The translations under genes were made by a program, and so were the position numbers. A DNA stretch of 64,000 nucleotides. It comes from Platynereis dumerilii (Eukaryota > Annelida > Polychaeta > Phyllodocida > Nereididae). This document shows positions 1 through 11,061 of the stretch, piece by piece. The stretch lies in assembly GCA_026936325.1 (NCBI GenBank), contig JAPTHN010000004.1, positions 11,891,439 through 11,955,438 of the forward strand, in the 5' to 3' direction. A model generated the notes under the pieces. The model did not search any database and was not told the origin of the DNA. It worked only from the letters and a program-made list of their open reading frames with translations. Numbering within the stretch: position 1 is the stretch's first letter; each line of letters starts with the position of its first letter.

Positions 1-511
1 GTACACCAACCCCTAAGTGAGCCATGAAGATTTTTTTTTGGTCACACCAAGTTTTTCTCATGCAACATACTACTCAACACTAATTATTTTTGATCCTGTG
101 GTTGTTTTCCTGTGGGCACTTGGTTGAGGTGATTCACGTGCAATTTAGGCCAGTCAAAATGTATCTTTAGCTTCTTTAATCTTCTCAGTGTATTTCTTGT
201 TAGGCCAGTTTGTTGGCTATAAAAAACTTTAGTCTTAACTTTTGTTTTGTTTCAAGGCCCAATGTTAAATCATTGGGAAGGGTGGTTCACTTACTTATCA
301 AAGACTTTGACCCATACCTAACTCCGACTGCAGCAAAGAAAATTGGTTGCCATTGTTATCCCAGATGCCTCGCATATTGGCCTTAATGACCCAATATGTT
401 TTCCTCTCGTCGGATCAGAATTCATGCTTGCAGAAGCAGTTTGGTTGAGGATGTTTAGCATTGATGCAATGGCACAATATCATGCGTTTAACTTATTTAC
501 AGGCAGCACTG
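1..511. other. intergenic or intron sequence, no feature recognised
   Basis: Unique-looking AT-rich DNA. An ORF of 85 codons here (343-600) overlaps the tandem repeat and has no recognisable protein character. Confidence 0.4.
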
Positions 512-2729
512 TATATATAGTTGCGTGGAGGATACTTAATGAGGGCAGGTATTTCCATTGGCCTTTTTATGATGTCCGACCATACTGGAAATTTTCATAA
601 TACATACATCATTATAGGCCTATATTTTGACATTATTTTAGGGATAGTAAACGGTTTGGATGAAACCGGCCTCAAATGTCAATTACATTTTTTAGTTTTC
701 TTCTGCAGGAATAGTTAACATTTTGGAATGAAACATGTCTCATGTGTTATCTAAAATTCCCACTAATAATATATAGTTGCACGGTGAGTTGCTAAATGAA
801 GATTTTATGATATCAGTCCATACTGGAATTGTTATATTGAATTTTTTTTGACGGATAGTAGACCTAAACCATTTGGATGAAACTGGTCTCAGGTGTTATC
901 CAAAATTCCCACTGATCATATATACGATCATATATACGTATATATATAGTTGCGTGGAGGATACTTAATGAAGATCGAAATGAAGGCAGGTATTTCCATT
1001 GGCCTTTTTATGATGGCAGTCCATACTGGAAATTTTCATAATGTTAGGGCATTATAGGCCTACACTTTGAGATTTTTTGGAGGCATAGCAAACTGTTTGG
1101 ATGAAACCAATCTCAATTGTCACTTTTAATTTTTTTTGTGAAGGGATAGTAAACCATTTGGAATGAAACAGGTGTTATACAAAATTCTCACTAATCATAT
1201 ATACGTACATATACAGTAGGGTGGTCCAAAAACACTTTCTTCTGAATTTCTCTGATTTGAATCTTGAATTGTGATGTCATATGGATAGAAGGTATTGTGT
1301 AAAAATTTCAGCAAAATCAATTGATATTTAGAGGTGGCACAAAGCCGTTGAAGTTTAACATGGGATTGCCCATCAGCAGACCTCAAAATCGTCGGTATTT
1401 GCAAATCTTGCTGTAACAATGTCTTATTTTGATCAAGTATCCTTTTTCTTAGTATGTACAGGATGCCCACAGACTGTTTTCCTGATATTCTGTCTGACTT
1501 ACAATGCTTCGTAGCAGGTAACCATAGATTCACATTAGGGTGGTCCACATTTCCATGGGAAAAATCAAATCTCCTAAAACCCCCAATTTGAAAGTGGAAA
1601 TTGATAACCACATAAGTAAAACAAACACATGCAAAATTTCAACCAAATCGGTTAATATTTAGAGGTGGCACAAAGCCCTAGAAGTTTACATTGTGTTTCC
1701 TCATTCGTGCAACTGAAAAATTGGTCAATTTTCCAGATCTTTCTCAAAAGTGAATATATTTTCCTGATTTTTTTGTATATGATAAAATTGGCATGGCAAA
1801 GTAATATCTAGGGGTTATCTTTTATATATTATTTATAGTAAGTGAAATATTTGCCTGATTTTATGAAAAATGGCTTGATAATTAACCTATGTAATATCAA
1901 TGCTGACCTGCTACGCAACATTGTAAGTCAAAAAGAATATCAGAACTGGATTGGGCATCTAGGGTATACTGAAAAAAAGTTTACTTGATCAAAATAATAT
2001 GCCGTTATAGCAAGATTTGCAAATACCATTTATTTTGAGGTCTGCCGGTGGGCAATCGCATGTTAAACCACCTCTAAATATCAACTGATTTTGCTGAAAT
2101 TTACAAAATACCTTCTATCCATATAAGATCCGAATGCAATCTTCAAATCAGAGAAAATCAGAAGAAAGTGTTTTTGACCACCCTAGTTCACATAGGTTAA
2201 TTATCAAGCCTTTTTTCATAAAACAGGCAAATATTTCACTTACTACGAATAATAAATAAAAGATAACCCCCAGATATTACTTTGCCATGCCAATTTTATC
2301 ATGTACTAAAAAATCAGGAAAAAATATTCACTTTTGAGAAAGATCTGGGAAATTGACCAATTTTTCAGTTGCGCGAATGAGGAATTACATTATAAACTTC
2401 TATGGCTTTGTGCCACCTCTAAATATTAACCGATTTGGCTGAAATTTTGCATGTGTTTGTTTTACTTATGTGGTCATCAATTTCCACTTTCAAATTGGGG
2501 GTTTTATGAGATTTGATTTTTCCCATTGGAATGTGGACCACCCTAATATACAGTTGCTTGGAGGATACTTAATGAAGATCGAAATGAATGCAGTTTTTCC
2601 ATTGGCCTTTTTATGATGTCAGTCCATACTGGAAATTGTTATATTTAATTTTTTTTTGGAGGGATAGTAAACCTAAACCATTTGGAATGAAACTGGTCTC
2701 AGGTGTCATCCAAAATTCCCACTGATCAC
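512..2729 (+). repeat. four-unit tandem repeat interrupted by a nested MITE
   Basis: Units begin with atagttgcgtggaggatac or variants at about 512, 772, 945 and 2546. Each contains catactggaaattt, gggatagtaaacc and a closing aaaattcccactgatca. Units 1 and 3 are about 250 bp and hold an internal duplication of the gatagtaaac block; units 2 and 4 are about 180 bp. The MITE at 1217-2545 splits the junction of units 3 and 4. Confidence 0.88.
1217..2545. mobile_element. hAT-type MITE carrying a second, inverted copy of itself
   Basis: Outer copy: ends TAGGGTGGTCC and its complement, flanked by perfect 8-bp target duplications ATATACAG (1209-1216 and 2546-2553). Inner copy: 1536-2185, the same termini, flanked by ATTCACAT and GTTCACAT (7 of 8). 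Removing the inner copy and one duplication joins the outer halves into a ~660-bp element that reads in the same order as the inner copy in reverse. The TAGGG end plus 8-bp duplication fits the hAT superfamily. No transposase coding is visible. Confidence 0.9.
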
Positions 2730-2731
2730 AG

Positions 2732-2954
2732 ATCATTAGAGACCACTGGGGAGCACATAACTAATGAGCTGCTAGTGGCCAGCAACATGAGCCTCAAAGA
2801 CCCAGAACCACCATTCTACCTGTAATACATTGAACGATTAACCGGGCTGGGGGCTCCGGGAGCGCATCGTCCCATCGAGCAACCTATATCTGAGTTAATG
2901 GATTTCACTGCCGTTTATAAGCCTATGGAGTTCCTGAAAGCAAAAGGAAGGTAG
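2732..2954 (+). pseudogene. orphan coding-like exon of an unrecognised gene, with one in-frame stop
   Basis: The segment is clearly more GC-rich than its surroundings and follows a good acceptor (gatcacag). One frame reads ELLVASNMSLKDPEPPFYL, then TAA at 2823-2825, then YIERLTGLGAPGAHRPIEQP and ISELMDFTAVYKPMEFLKAK, ending in TAG at 2952-2954. The protein character continues past the first stop, so this looks like a once-coding exon with a nonsense change, or a duplicated exon of a neighbour. I do not recognise the family. It is not similar to PDE9A. Confidence 0.45.
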
Positions 2955-2974
2955 TGTGAATAATGTGTGATAGA

Positions 2975-3560
2975 TTGATGGTATTTTGATTTATTCTTTA
3001 TCAATTTGTGTATTCGTGATAATAGGGATAATAGTTTTCGCTTACTTTTGGTGTCATGAAGTTTTTTTTGCTTTAATAACCTTTATCTTTTGTGTTTTAT
3101 TGCTTTGTTTGACACAGGAGATGATTATTTGCTTTCATAACAATTTGTCTATCATAATCACAACAATCGTCAACTTTTGCTTTGATGTCATGAAATCCCT
3201 CCTTCATTATCTTTTGTGTCATGATAACAATGATTTATCTTTTTTGCTTACTTTTGGTGTCATGAAGTTTATTTTGCTTTAATAGCCTTTATCTTTTGTG
3301 TTTTGATGCTTTATTTTGACACAGTAGATGATTATTTGCTTTATTTTTTACCAATGTGTGTGTCGTATTAGCAGCGATAATCGGTCTCGACTTTATTTTG
3401 ATGTCATGAAATATACTCTTCCATTTTCTTTTGTGCTTTTGTGTCCACCCAGAATGTCACATTCTTTTTTGAAGTACATGGATCTTGATCAAAAATACAT
3501 AAATTTAGATAGTTCTTTCGTCAAAAAGGGCATAATATTTTCCATTGTGGCTTCTGTACT
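2975..3560 (+). repeat. degenerate tandem duplication, period about 195 bp
   Basis: The blocks at about 3043-3135 and 3240-3345 are close copies sharing ggtgtcatgaagttt, ttttgctttaata, ttgacacag and gatgattatttgcttt. A partial third copy precedes them. The open frames here (98 and 89 codons) follow from low complexity and are not considered genes. Confidence 0.75.
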
Positions 3561-3889
3561 CACAAAATTGTTTAACGAGATTATTTATCTTTCCTAAGAA
3601 CTTATATACATGATCAGTAAATCATAAGGCCATAATTTGTAACAAGTCTGAGCATGATGGTACATAAAACATATTCGATTGATTGATTTATTGAAGAAGG
3701 CTTTTCCCCAAGCACTAACAGGTCAACACATAAAAAACAGCAACGTCATCGAAAAACAATAATGTCATACACAAAAATATCTATGATAACACATAGACAA
3801 GCAATAAAGACTGGTTAGCACACTGTAAAATTTGAATTTTTGAGTCAACCCAAATGACTGAGTAAGAGTCTGATGGTTGCACAATATGT

Positions 3890-4290
3890 TTGAGCTAACA
3901 CAGCTTGTTGTAAGTCTCGTGAAAATGAGAACTGCATGTTGCTGCCATCTGGCACAAAAGTTTACTTTGCATGCTTCAGCATTGCTGTCCCAAGAAATAG
4001 CTCCAATTTCATTGCACATTCACTAAATTTCTATTCGACATTGATGAATACCAGAGTCGACTCGGCAATCACATTCTCTAAGGAAGTAGACAAGGCCATC
4101 AAGACACTCAGAAACAGCCCTGGTTTATTCCAGACAAAATTGTGTGAGTTCGAACACTGACATTATGTGGACCGCACGCAGGGGCTCACGGAATAGCACA
4201 ATTGTCACAAGGTGGCAACACATATCGGCATATCTTGTCTCAAGGCTGGAAAAAGCACTGCAATAAAACAGCGGTCAACTTGTAGACAGA
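3890..4290 (+). repeat. dispersed repeat R2, copy 1
   Basis: It matches the reverse complement of about 49995-50365 over roughly 300 bp, including gaaaatgagaactgcatg, aatttcattgcacattcac and ctctaaggaagtagacaagg. No ends, tail or target duplications were defined. Confidence 0.75.
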
Positions 4291-5985
4291 AATTTTACGG
4301 TGTGGAGGCGGGCACAGGAGTTTTGGAAAGTGCTGGGTCCAAAGGTATGAGGCCTACACTCCAAAAACAAGAGCTCATACAAAAACCCTGATGAAAAGCG
4401 ATATAATAGCAATTCCTTAAAAAATAAAAAGCGCCTGTGTGTGTGTTTTTAACGCCTCGGCAGCATCTTATTTGGCTACATTAATACAGTGCCGCCTCTG
4501 AGGAAGTGAAATTGGTGAGGGTTTGCCATTGGATCTACGCCAAACATCTTCAACCAAACTGCCCGTGGAAGCATGAATTCTTATCCAAAGATATTAAAAC
4601 ATTTTGGTTCATGGAACATAATATTTGAGGCATGTGGGATACAAATGGCTGTCAATTTTGTTTGCTGCAATGAGTTACATATGGGTCAAAGTCCTTATAA
4701 GCAAGTGAAACTCAATATCAATACAATTTCAATGGGGAGGGTGTTCACTGGCTTGCTTGCATTTGAACTAAAAATTTAATATTTTTTGCCACTTATTTCT
4801 CCAAAAAAGGATTCCATACTTTTGAGCGTGAGTGTGGAAAGTATAGTTGAAATATAATGGATTTATATAAAATGATATGGTTCAAATGTGTAGTCTTGCA
4901 AAATTTTAAGACAAATTATCAAAGATATAAAAAAAAACAACAAAAAAGGACATATGTATAAAAAAACAACAAGCTCATATACTTGAATAATCTGGCACAG
5001 AGATCGAAGCTATGATGTGTTTGATCATATTCGGCAGATGGGCCTGTTTGAAGAATATAATATTGTGACTTAATGATGTTGGCCGCAGTCGATATCGCAC
5101 AGGTAAACCACATCAAAGGGATTGGTCTCTTTGATCTTTCTGCTTTTCTGTCATTATTTTGACAGTGGTAAAATGCAGGGTCATTATGAATCATAACCTT
5201 ACATCTGTTAATGTTATCTATAAAGCTTTCAACATTGCGGTATACAGAGTATATACCGGGTTATCCTGCGCACATGATTAAAAGTGTATATGTAGGAATG
5301 AAAATGCATGTAGGGACTAGGGAGAGAAGAGTGTAAGCAACATATTGTCTGGTGCTTTAGACAGCATAGAGCAGAGTGGAGGTCTAACCTGCTATTAATT
5401 CTGAACCCCTCCGTCTTTACCAGTAAAAGTATAGGGTGCCCATCCACAAAAACTTGGGATGCAACCTTTTTTCACCCACTACAAGGTTTTAGGCTGGTTT
5501 TATGTTCAACATTTATATTTCAATGTTTTCCCCTCCCCTACCCCCATTTCATGCTAGTCTTAAAGAATTCGTTGAAAACTGTGGTGTCTAAAATATTTTG
5601 AGTTGTGAGGACTTACAGGCGGGAAAAAAATCAGTTTTACGATGTCAAGTGCTGTAGAACTTTACAAATTTACAATTAGGTATACCGCCTTGTCAAAACT
5701 AGTTTTAGGCAGTTTTTCTGCTGTGAACGGCCTAATACCTTTTAATTTACCTCTTTTTGAGTTTGTTTGTGAGGAGAATACATACTATTGTGGGTTAATG
5801 GACATCTAAGGCAGACAAAAGTGGTATTTACCACTTTCAGGCAGTTCATGGAGTTTAAAGCAGATTATAACATTTACGGCTGCCTTTTGGCCAACCCTGG
5901 TCATGTGCCCGTATGGAAGTATACAAAGTTGTTGATTTGTAAGCAAATTTGAAATTTATATTAATTTATAGACAAGAGGAGATCT
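4291..5985. other. non-coding stretch, no strong feature
   Basis: AT-rich unique-looking sequence. A short stretch at about 4369-4400 (acactccaaaaacaag) resembles the end of the ACACTCTAAAAAAT foldback family seen at 40.1 and 43.0 kb. Nothing else is supported. Confidence 0.4.
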
Positions 5986-6245
5986 TTCAATCATACCAGG
6001 TGGATGAGAGACTGACATTACATCATTTGGCCAGTGGAGCCAATCAACACAGGTACCTCTCAAGCATCAGTAGTACCTGCAATTGATCAGGCTGTCAAAT
6101 TTTCAATACACTATGTACCCAGGTGGATGTCCCTTGCACAAGGCCAATGTCAACTGAAATGAGGTCTTCCATAGATGTTTTATTGATATTACATGATCAG
6201 TGTGGACATATAGGTGATATCAAAACATCAAAAGAAAAAAATCAT
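5986..6245 (+). repeat. dispersed repeat R3, copy 1
   Basis: It shares about 200 bp with 11765-11985 in the same orientation, including ccaatcaacacaggtacctc and aaggccaatgtcaa. The nature of the repeat is unknown. The MITE at 6278 lies just after it. Confidence 0.75.
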
Positions 6246-6277
6246 GTAACACTATTAGACAGATTGATACTTGTGCA

Positions 6278-6625
6278 CAGGGGTGTAGATTTTTCATATT
6301 GGTAGGGGGGGATGATTTCGGCGAACGCAACTTCGCGCGAGGTCCAACGGGCCGAACGTCGCGCGTCGGGGGACTTGGGGCACACGAAACCAATATATTT
6401 GACATTATCTAAGATAAGTTCTGAGACACAGTTCTGTTGCTTGTATATTCCATATGACATCCAACTTGTATGATGGAAAAAACAAGTAAATATAACTAAT
6501 AATTGTCAATACTAAGTTGTTATATTTGAGATTCTAGGGGGGGATAATCATATGATCATCCCCCCCCCCGGCTCATCCTAGGGGGGGATGCATCCCCCCC
6601 ATCCCCCCCAGGATCTACGCCCCTG
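6278..6625. mobile_element. hAT-type MITE, CAGGGGYGTAGAT ends
   Basis: Terminal inverted repeats CAGGGGTGTAGAT and ATCTACGCCCCTG, flanked by CTTGTGCA and CTTGTGTA (8-bp target duplication, one mismatch). The G-runs near both ends and the CATATGATCATCC block recur in the copy at 48363-48653. Confidence 0.88.
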
Positions 6626-6635
6626 CTTGTGTAAT

Positions 6636-6800
6636 GTGTATAGATAGAAGGATAGATAGATATGTAGATTAGATAATGGTTAGATGGATAGATAGTATAG
6701 GTTGATATATGGATAGAAGATTGATAGATAGATAGATAAACTAAATATATGTGTAGAAGGATAGATGGATAAATAGATAGATAGATCGTATGTTTAAGGA
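6636..6800 (+). repeat. GATA-rich microsatellite
   Basis: Imperfect gata/gatg repeats such as gatagatagatagata interrupted by agaag and gtatag. Confidence 0.9.
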
Positions 6801-8217
6801 TAGACACACAGATAGATGTGTTATATGGGGAAATGACAGTCAGTACTCGCTTGTGAGGGGTTAAATAAAGTGTAGTTTATTAATACAAAAGTTGATACAA
6901 AAGGGTTCATTCATATTTCCAGGGAGTAACATAAAATAAAACTAGTCAACTCAAAGTGAAACTCAAACAAAACTGACTTTCTTGCTGTAAGAAGGCTTTA
7001 ATATGGTAACAGTGAATCAGTGGGATTCCCTGTTACGCACACAGGAAGTCCAGAATGACGGAACATACGTTTTGGGTAATGATAATTGCCTTATCTTATG
7101 TCTTTACACTGATCAAGTCTCCAGCCACATGGTCACACAACCATTCTGATGAGAATCTAATGCTAATCGCATTTAAATAGGTGTCAAATTTAGAGTCTAT
7201 TGATCTGAGGCTCAAGACAGGGGTTTTGCCAGCAATCAGTGTAAAAGAATACAATAAGAATAAGATCCAGTCACCCTTTCTTGAGAGAGTCTCATAAACA
7301 CTATCAAAGCAGAATATATTAGAGCAGAGCCATTGACTTTTTGCCAAAGATTTCTTAATTTGGACATTTTCACATCTACTTATTGACAATAGACTAACTA
7401 TTTACAAAACCTTTATCGCAAGGGATATACATGGAGTGGGCAAATTAAACATACATACATAGTCCTGTAGATGATAAAATGAAAGGTAAGAGATTAAAAT
7501 TCTCCTAAAACCATGTCAACACAGAAAACTTTTGCCAACTCACCTGGTAATTTTGAAGCCATTTAAGTCTGAAAGTGTACTTTTGCATAGATATAGCCAA
7601 CAATGATTACATAGACAGTTCTGCGATCTGCATGGTGTTATGTTGCTGCCAAAAATTAGGTTATAGTAATTCGGCTCTTAAACCGCTGCTTTTCTCAAGA
7701 CATTGTTACGATCAAACAGGAAGTGCAACATCAGTGCCACCTTACCTACTCATGCAGCAAGCCCAATATCTTTACAATACAACATGTTTCTATATTTATT
7801 CTGTTATCAATTTCACTTTCAATTTCACTGAATACTCAATCCTTAAACTGACAATATGATAGCATGATTGTTGGACATGTTGGTAAGCAAAATACATGTA
7901 GACAGCTACATAGACAAGATAGATATCAAGATAGGCTACAACTCACATTATGCTTATTTTTCTTATGACAACTCTTTTGCTGTCAACGAATTTCCTTGAG
8001 GAAACATTTTAAAATCTCCCAGAAATTAATAAAAAATGAGCTGTTGCAAGTTTGTAGCTGCTTTGAAAAAGCCATCTGAAGCAGCATGCAGACAAAAAGG
8101 CTACTTTGCAATAATCAAATTACCTTTCGTTATTGTACTATCAATGACATAAGATATTTAAACTTAACATTTAGGAGTCGTAAACAAAATCTAACTTGTC
8201 TAATCCCGTTTGTCTGA
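6801..8217. other. non-coding stretch, nothing recognised
   Basis: AT-rich sequence without long frames of protein character, inverted repeats or tandem repeats that I could support. Confidence 0.4.
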
Positions 8218-8419
8218 CAGTGGCGTAACTGGGGGGTCTTGAGCGGAGGGGCACCCCGGGGGCACACAATTCTTTTGGGGGGCACCCACTTTACTAATTG
8301 TATATTTTAGCCGGAGTTGGAAAGTTCATAATATTATGGGGGCACCTGGGGGGCACAGGTCCAATATGGGGGGGGGTACATGCCCCCGTGTGCCCCCCCC
8401 CCCCATAGTGACGCCACTG
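8218..8419. mobile_element. hAT-type MITE, CAGTGGCGTAACT ends
   Basis: Left end CAGTGGCGTAACT and right end AGTGACGCCACTG, flanked by TTGTCTGA and TTGCCTTA (6 of 8). The body is G-run/C-run rich (gggggcac repeats), typical of this MITE style. About 200 bp, no coding. Confidence 0.82.
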
Positions 8420-9792
8420 TTGCCTTACTAGGCTAACTTCACAAGATTATCAGCTTACTTTACTCAATCTCCACTTCTTTACCATAGTATATATATTATT
8501 GATCTTGACTGGCTGACTGGCTGACTGACCCGTCTTCTTTGAACGATAATGACTTTAGGTAGTGTTACAAGGATTTACGCCTTTATGGTAATCAATTAAG
8601 AGGAAGCGGTGGGTGCCAAAATCGATAGATTGGTGCACTTGTCCTTAAAGATGTAAACAACAGAATCCAATAGTCAGTGAATGTGGTTTTGCATTATACA
8701 GGAACTGACAAGAGGTTGGTGGAGAGAAAATAGATTTTAAGGAACTAAATATTGTTTTAGCACACTGCGTCAAACTTCACAAACTGCGGTTGAATCTGCC
8801 AATCTCTACCATCCCAATCTGCAAATTGTACAAAGACTTGATTTAGATATGGGCACATTGCCCAGTTCTGCAATTATCGTTCATTTTTTCTATTAGAAAC
8901 TGTTTGGATTTTTGCCCCCTAGTTCCCTAGTACATTGTCAAACATCTAAAACAGTGCCTATTCCCAAAATATCGCCCATCTATAATCAACTTCACCATTT
9001 ACAAACTGATACATACAAACAAACCAACTCCCTAAAGATGGTGACCTAGTTCACATGCATGACTAACCCAATTTAATTGAGTACAATACATGACGTGTTA
9101 TTGACTGTCGTATTGACTGTTTTCGTTGCATCAATACAAATTTGTCTTTCATTGTGCGCCAAATACAATATAATACAATCAAGCACCACAATACATTCAA
9201 GAACTTGTTCTAGTCAATCCTCAACTGGAACATAACCTGAGAAGCAACCACAAGCTGCTGTCAGCAGAACCTGTCATATGCAATAAAAATTAGTTTAAAT
9301 ATCAATCATTTTGAATGCCGCATTCAGAAGAATCTGTAAACCGATTTGTTTCAGAATGATATTATTCATAAAAGTGATTTGATCTGAAAAAACACTGATG
9401 TGCCAGTTTTCTGGAATTAGCTCTATATAAATCCATATTATTATTATTAAGAACTGCTTCTTGTAACGGTTATGCTACAAAATGGCAGCCAAACAACACT
9501 AGCATTACACAACAAGATCATTGTTATCCTTCAGCTGCCAGCTGTTCCTGATCATGAAATTGAATAACATACAAAACTGACAATCATTCCTCAGAACGTT
9601 GTTTCTCAATTAATCTATAGATTAATTGTTGGAAGTGGGAAGGCTAATTTTCTAAGTGTTGACCTTTCCTTAAGGTCACTGCAATAAAAGATGGAATTAT
9701 TTGCTCAAATCACTGAAATGTTCATTAAAACTGCAGGGTTTTAAATGTATCATAATCTAGTGGCGGTGGGCAAATGATTGGAACTGGCGCTG
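8420..9792. other. non-coding stretch, nothing recognised
   Basis: AT-rich sequence containing a short ggctgactg repeat at about 8508 and no supported gene, RNA or element. Confidence 0.4.
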
Positions 9793-9794
9793 TA

Positions 9795-10811
9795 GGGGAG
9801 ACCGGGGCTAGTTGTCACAGGGGCAAGTTTTCACAATGCTTATTACTCAGCTATGGATAATAGCAGCTGCATGGCAATTAAATCAATTTTGATATTTTTT
9901 GACATGGGGAATATTTTTGTGATGATATCACAAAAATGTGTAGTCTGTCATGTGCTATGTGAAGATGTCTGAAAATGACAGTTCAAACTCAATTTTTTCA
10001 CCATTTTAAAATTTTTCATTGTCTTCATATTTGAGACAATTTTTTGGGAGATGAAGGCGTTGATTCATGATGGCATTGATCCATAGTCTCCGTGAACAAT
10101 CTGTCAGTGTTTTCTGAGTGGAAACAGAATATATTCTCTTTTGATTACCGAGATATCGGATTGACTTCATGATCGTGACGAGGACAGACCGGGGCTAGTT
10201 GTCACAGGGGCAAGTTGTCACAATGCTTATAACTTGGCTATAGGTGGCAGCAGTTCTGTCTTTATTAAATAAATTTCAAGATCTGTTTGTTTGCTAAGCT
10301 TTTTGAATGATGTGGTTGAAAGAAAGTATAATCTGTCATGTGATATGTGGACTTCTTAAAAATGACTTTTTCAACAGAAACTTTTCAATCATTTCATTGT
10401 CCTCCAATTTGAGAAGCAATTATCTGGTAGAAATAAGCCCTGATTTACGATGGCATTCATCCAAAGTCTTCGCAAGATGTGCATTTTTGTTTTTCAAAAG
10501 GAATCCGATGTATTACAAGCTTGGATTATAGAAAATCTGTCCAGAGATGTTAGATAGGCCATATGAGTGTGACAACTTGCCCGGGCTCGGGGCAAGTTGT
10601 CACATTTTCACAAAAATGACTTTGAGTTACAACATGACCTACAGGGAAACACATGGTTGATAAATCAGGACGAAAGCTGAATAAAAACTTTCTCAAGACT
10701 TACAAAAATGTTACAGGGCTGGAAGTTTCCAGACAACCTGAACCTAGAGACCTCTCAGATACAGTCAAACTTGAAGTTAAAAAAATTGTGACAACTAGCC
10801 CCGGTCTCCCC
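9795..10811. mobile_element. TA-flanked element, GGGGAGACCGGGGCTAGTTG ends
   Basis: Ends GGGGAGACCGGGGCTAGTTG and complement, each bordered by TA (9793-9794 and 10812-10813), as for Tc1/mariner-type insertion. The word GGGGCTAGTTGTCAC is followed at once by GGGGCAAGTTTTCAC. The first ~385 bp are directly duplicated inside from about 10186, including both words. An inverted copy of the word sits at about 10571-10602. No transposase recognised; the 81-codon ORF at 10653 runs across the right end and is dismissed. Confidence 0.85.
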
Positions 10812-11017
10812 TATATAAGTTACTACAATTATTATGATTATTATGATAAGGAATTTCTGAGTGATTTGAGCAAATCAGTCTGCTTTTCGTGTGAGTAATT
10901 TGCTAAAATGACCACTGCTTTATTGTTTTGACCCTATTAAGTATTAGTCTTAACCCGTAAGACTGTTATACTATATCTCTATTTTCTCATCTTAACTAAA
11001 TTCTCTTCTCTTTACAG

Positions 11018-11061
11018 TGCGCCATATAAAGTCAGCATAAAGGAACTGAAAGAAAATAAAG
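11018..11061 (+). CDS. PDE9A: PDE9A exon a (N-terminal segment)
   Basis: Acceptor tttacag before 11018 and donor gtgagt at 11062. It encodes [14 protein letters not shown], which aligns with the TPYKVRPVAIKQLS stretch of vertebrate PDE9A as I recall it. It is 44 nt and phase 2 to phase 1. It needs an upstream exon leaving two bases. Confidence 0.85.

Noticed and set aside
6636-6800. CRISPR-like or satellite array
   Set aside because: It is a simple GATA microsatellite in a eukaryotic sequence. No regular repeat-spacer structure exists anywhere in the window.
10653-10898. 81-codon ORF near the first PDE9A exon, considered as a missing N-terminal exon
   Set aside because: It runs through the right end of a TA-type element and has no similarity to the PDE9A N-terminus.
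1-11017. N-terminal coding exons of PDE9A
   Set aside because: I looked for an exon leaving two bases before APYKV and encoding the known N-terminal fold, and found none I could support.
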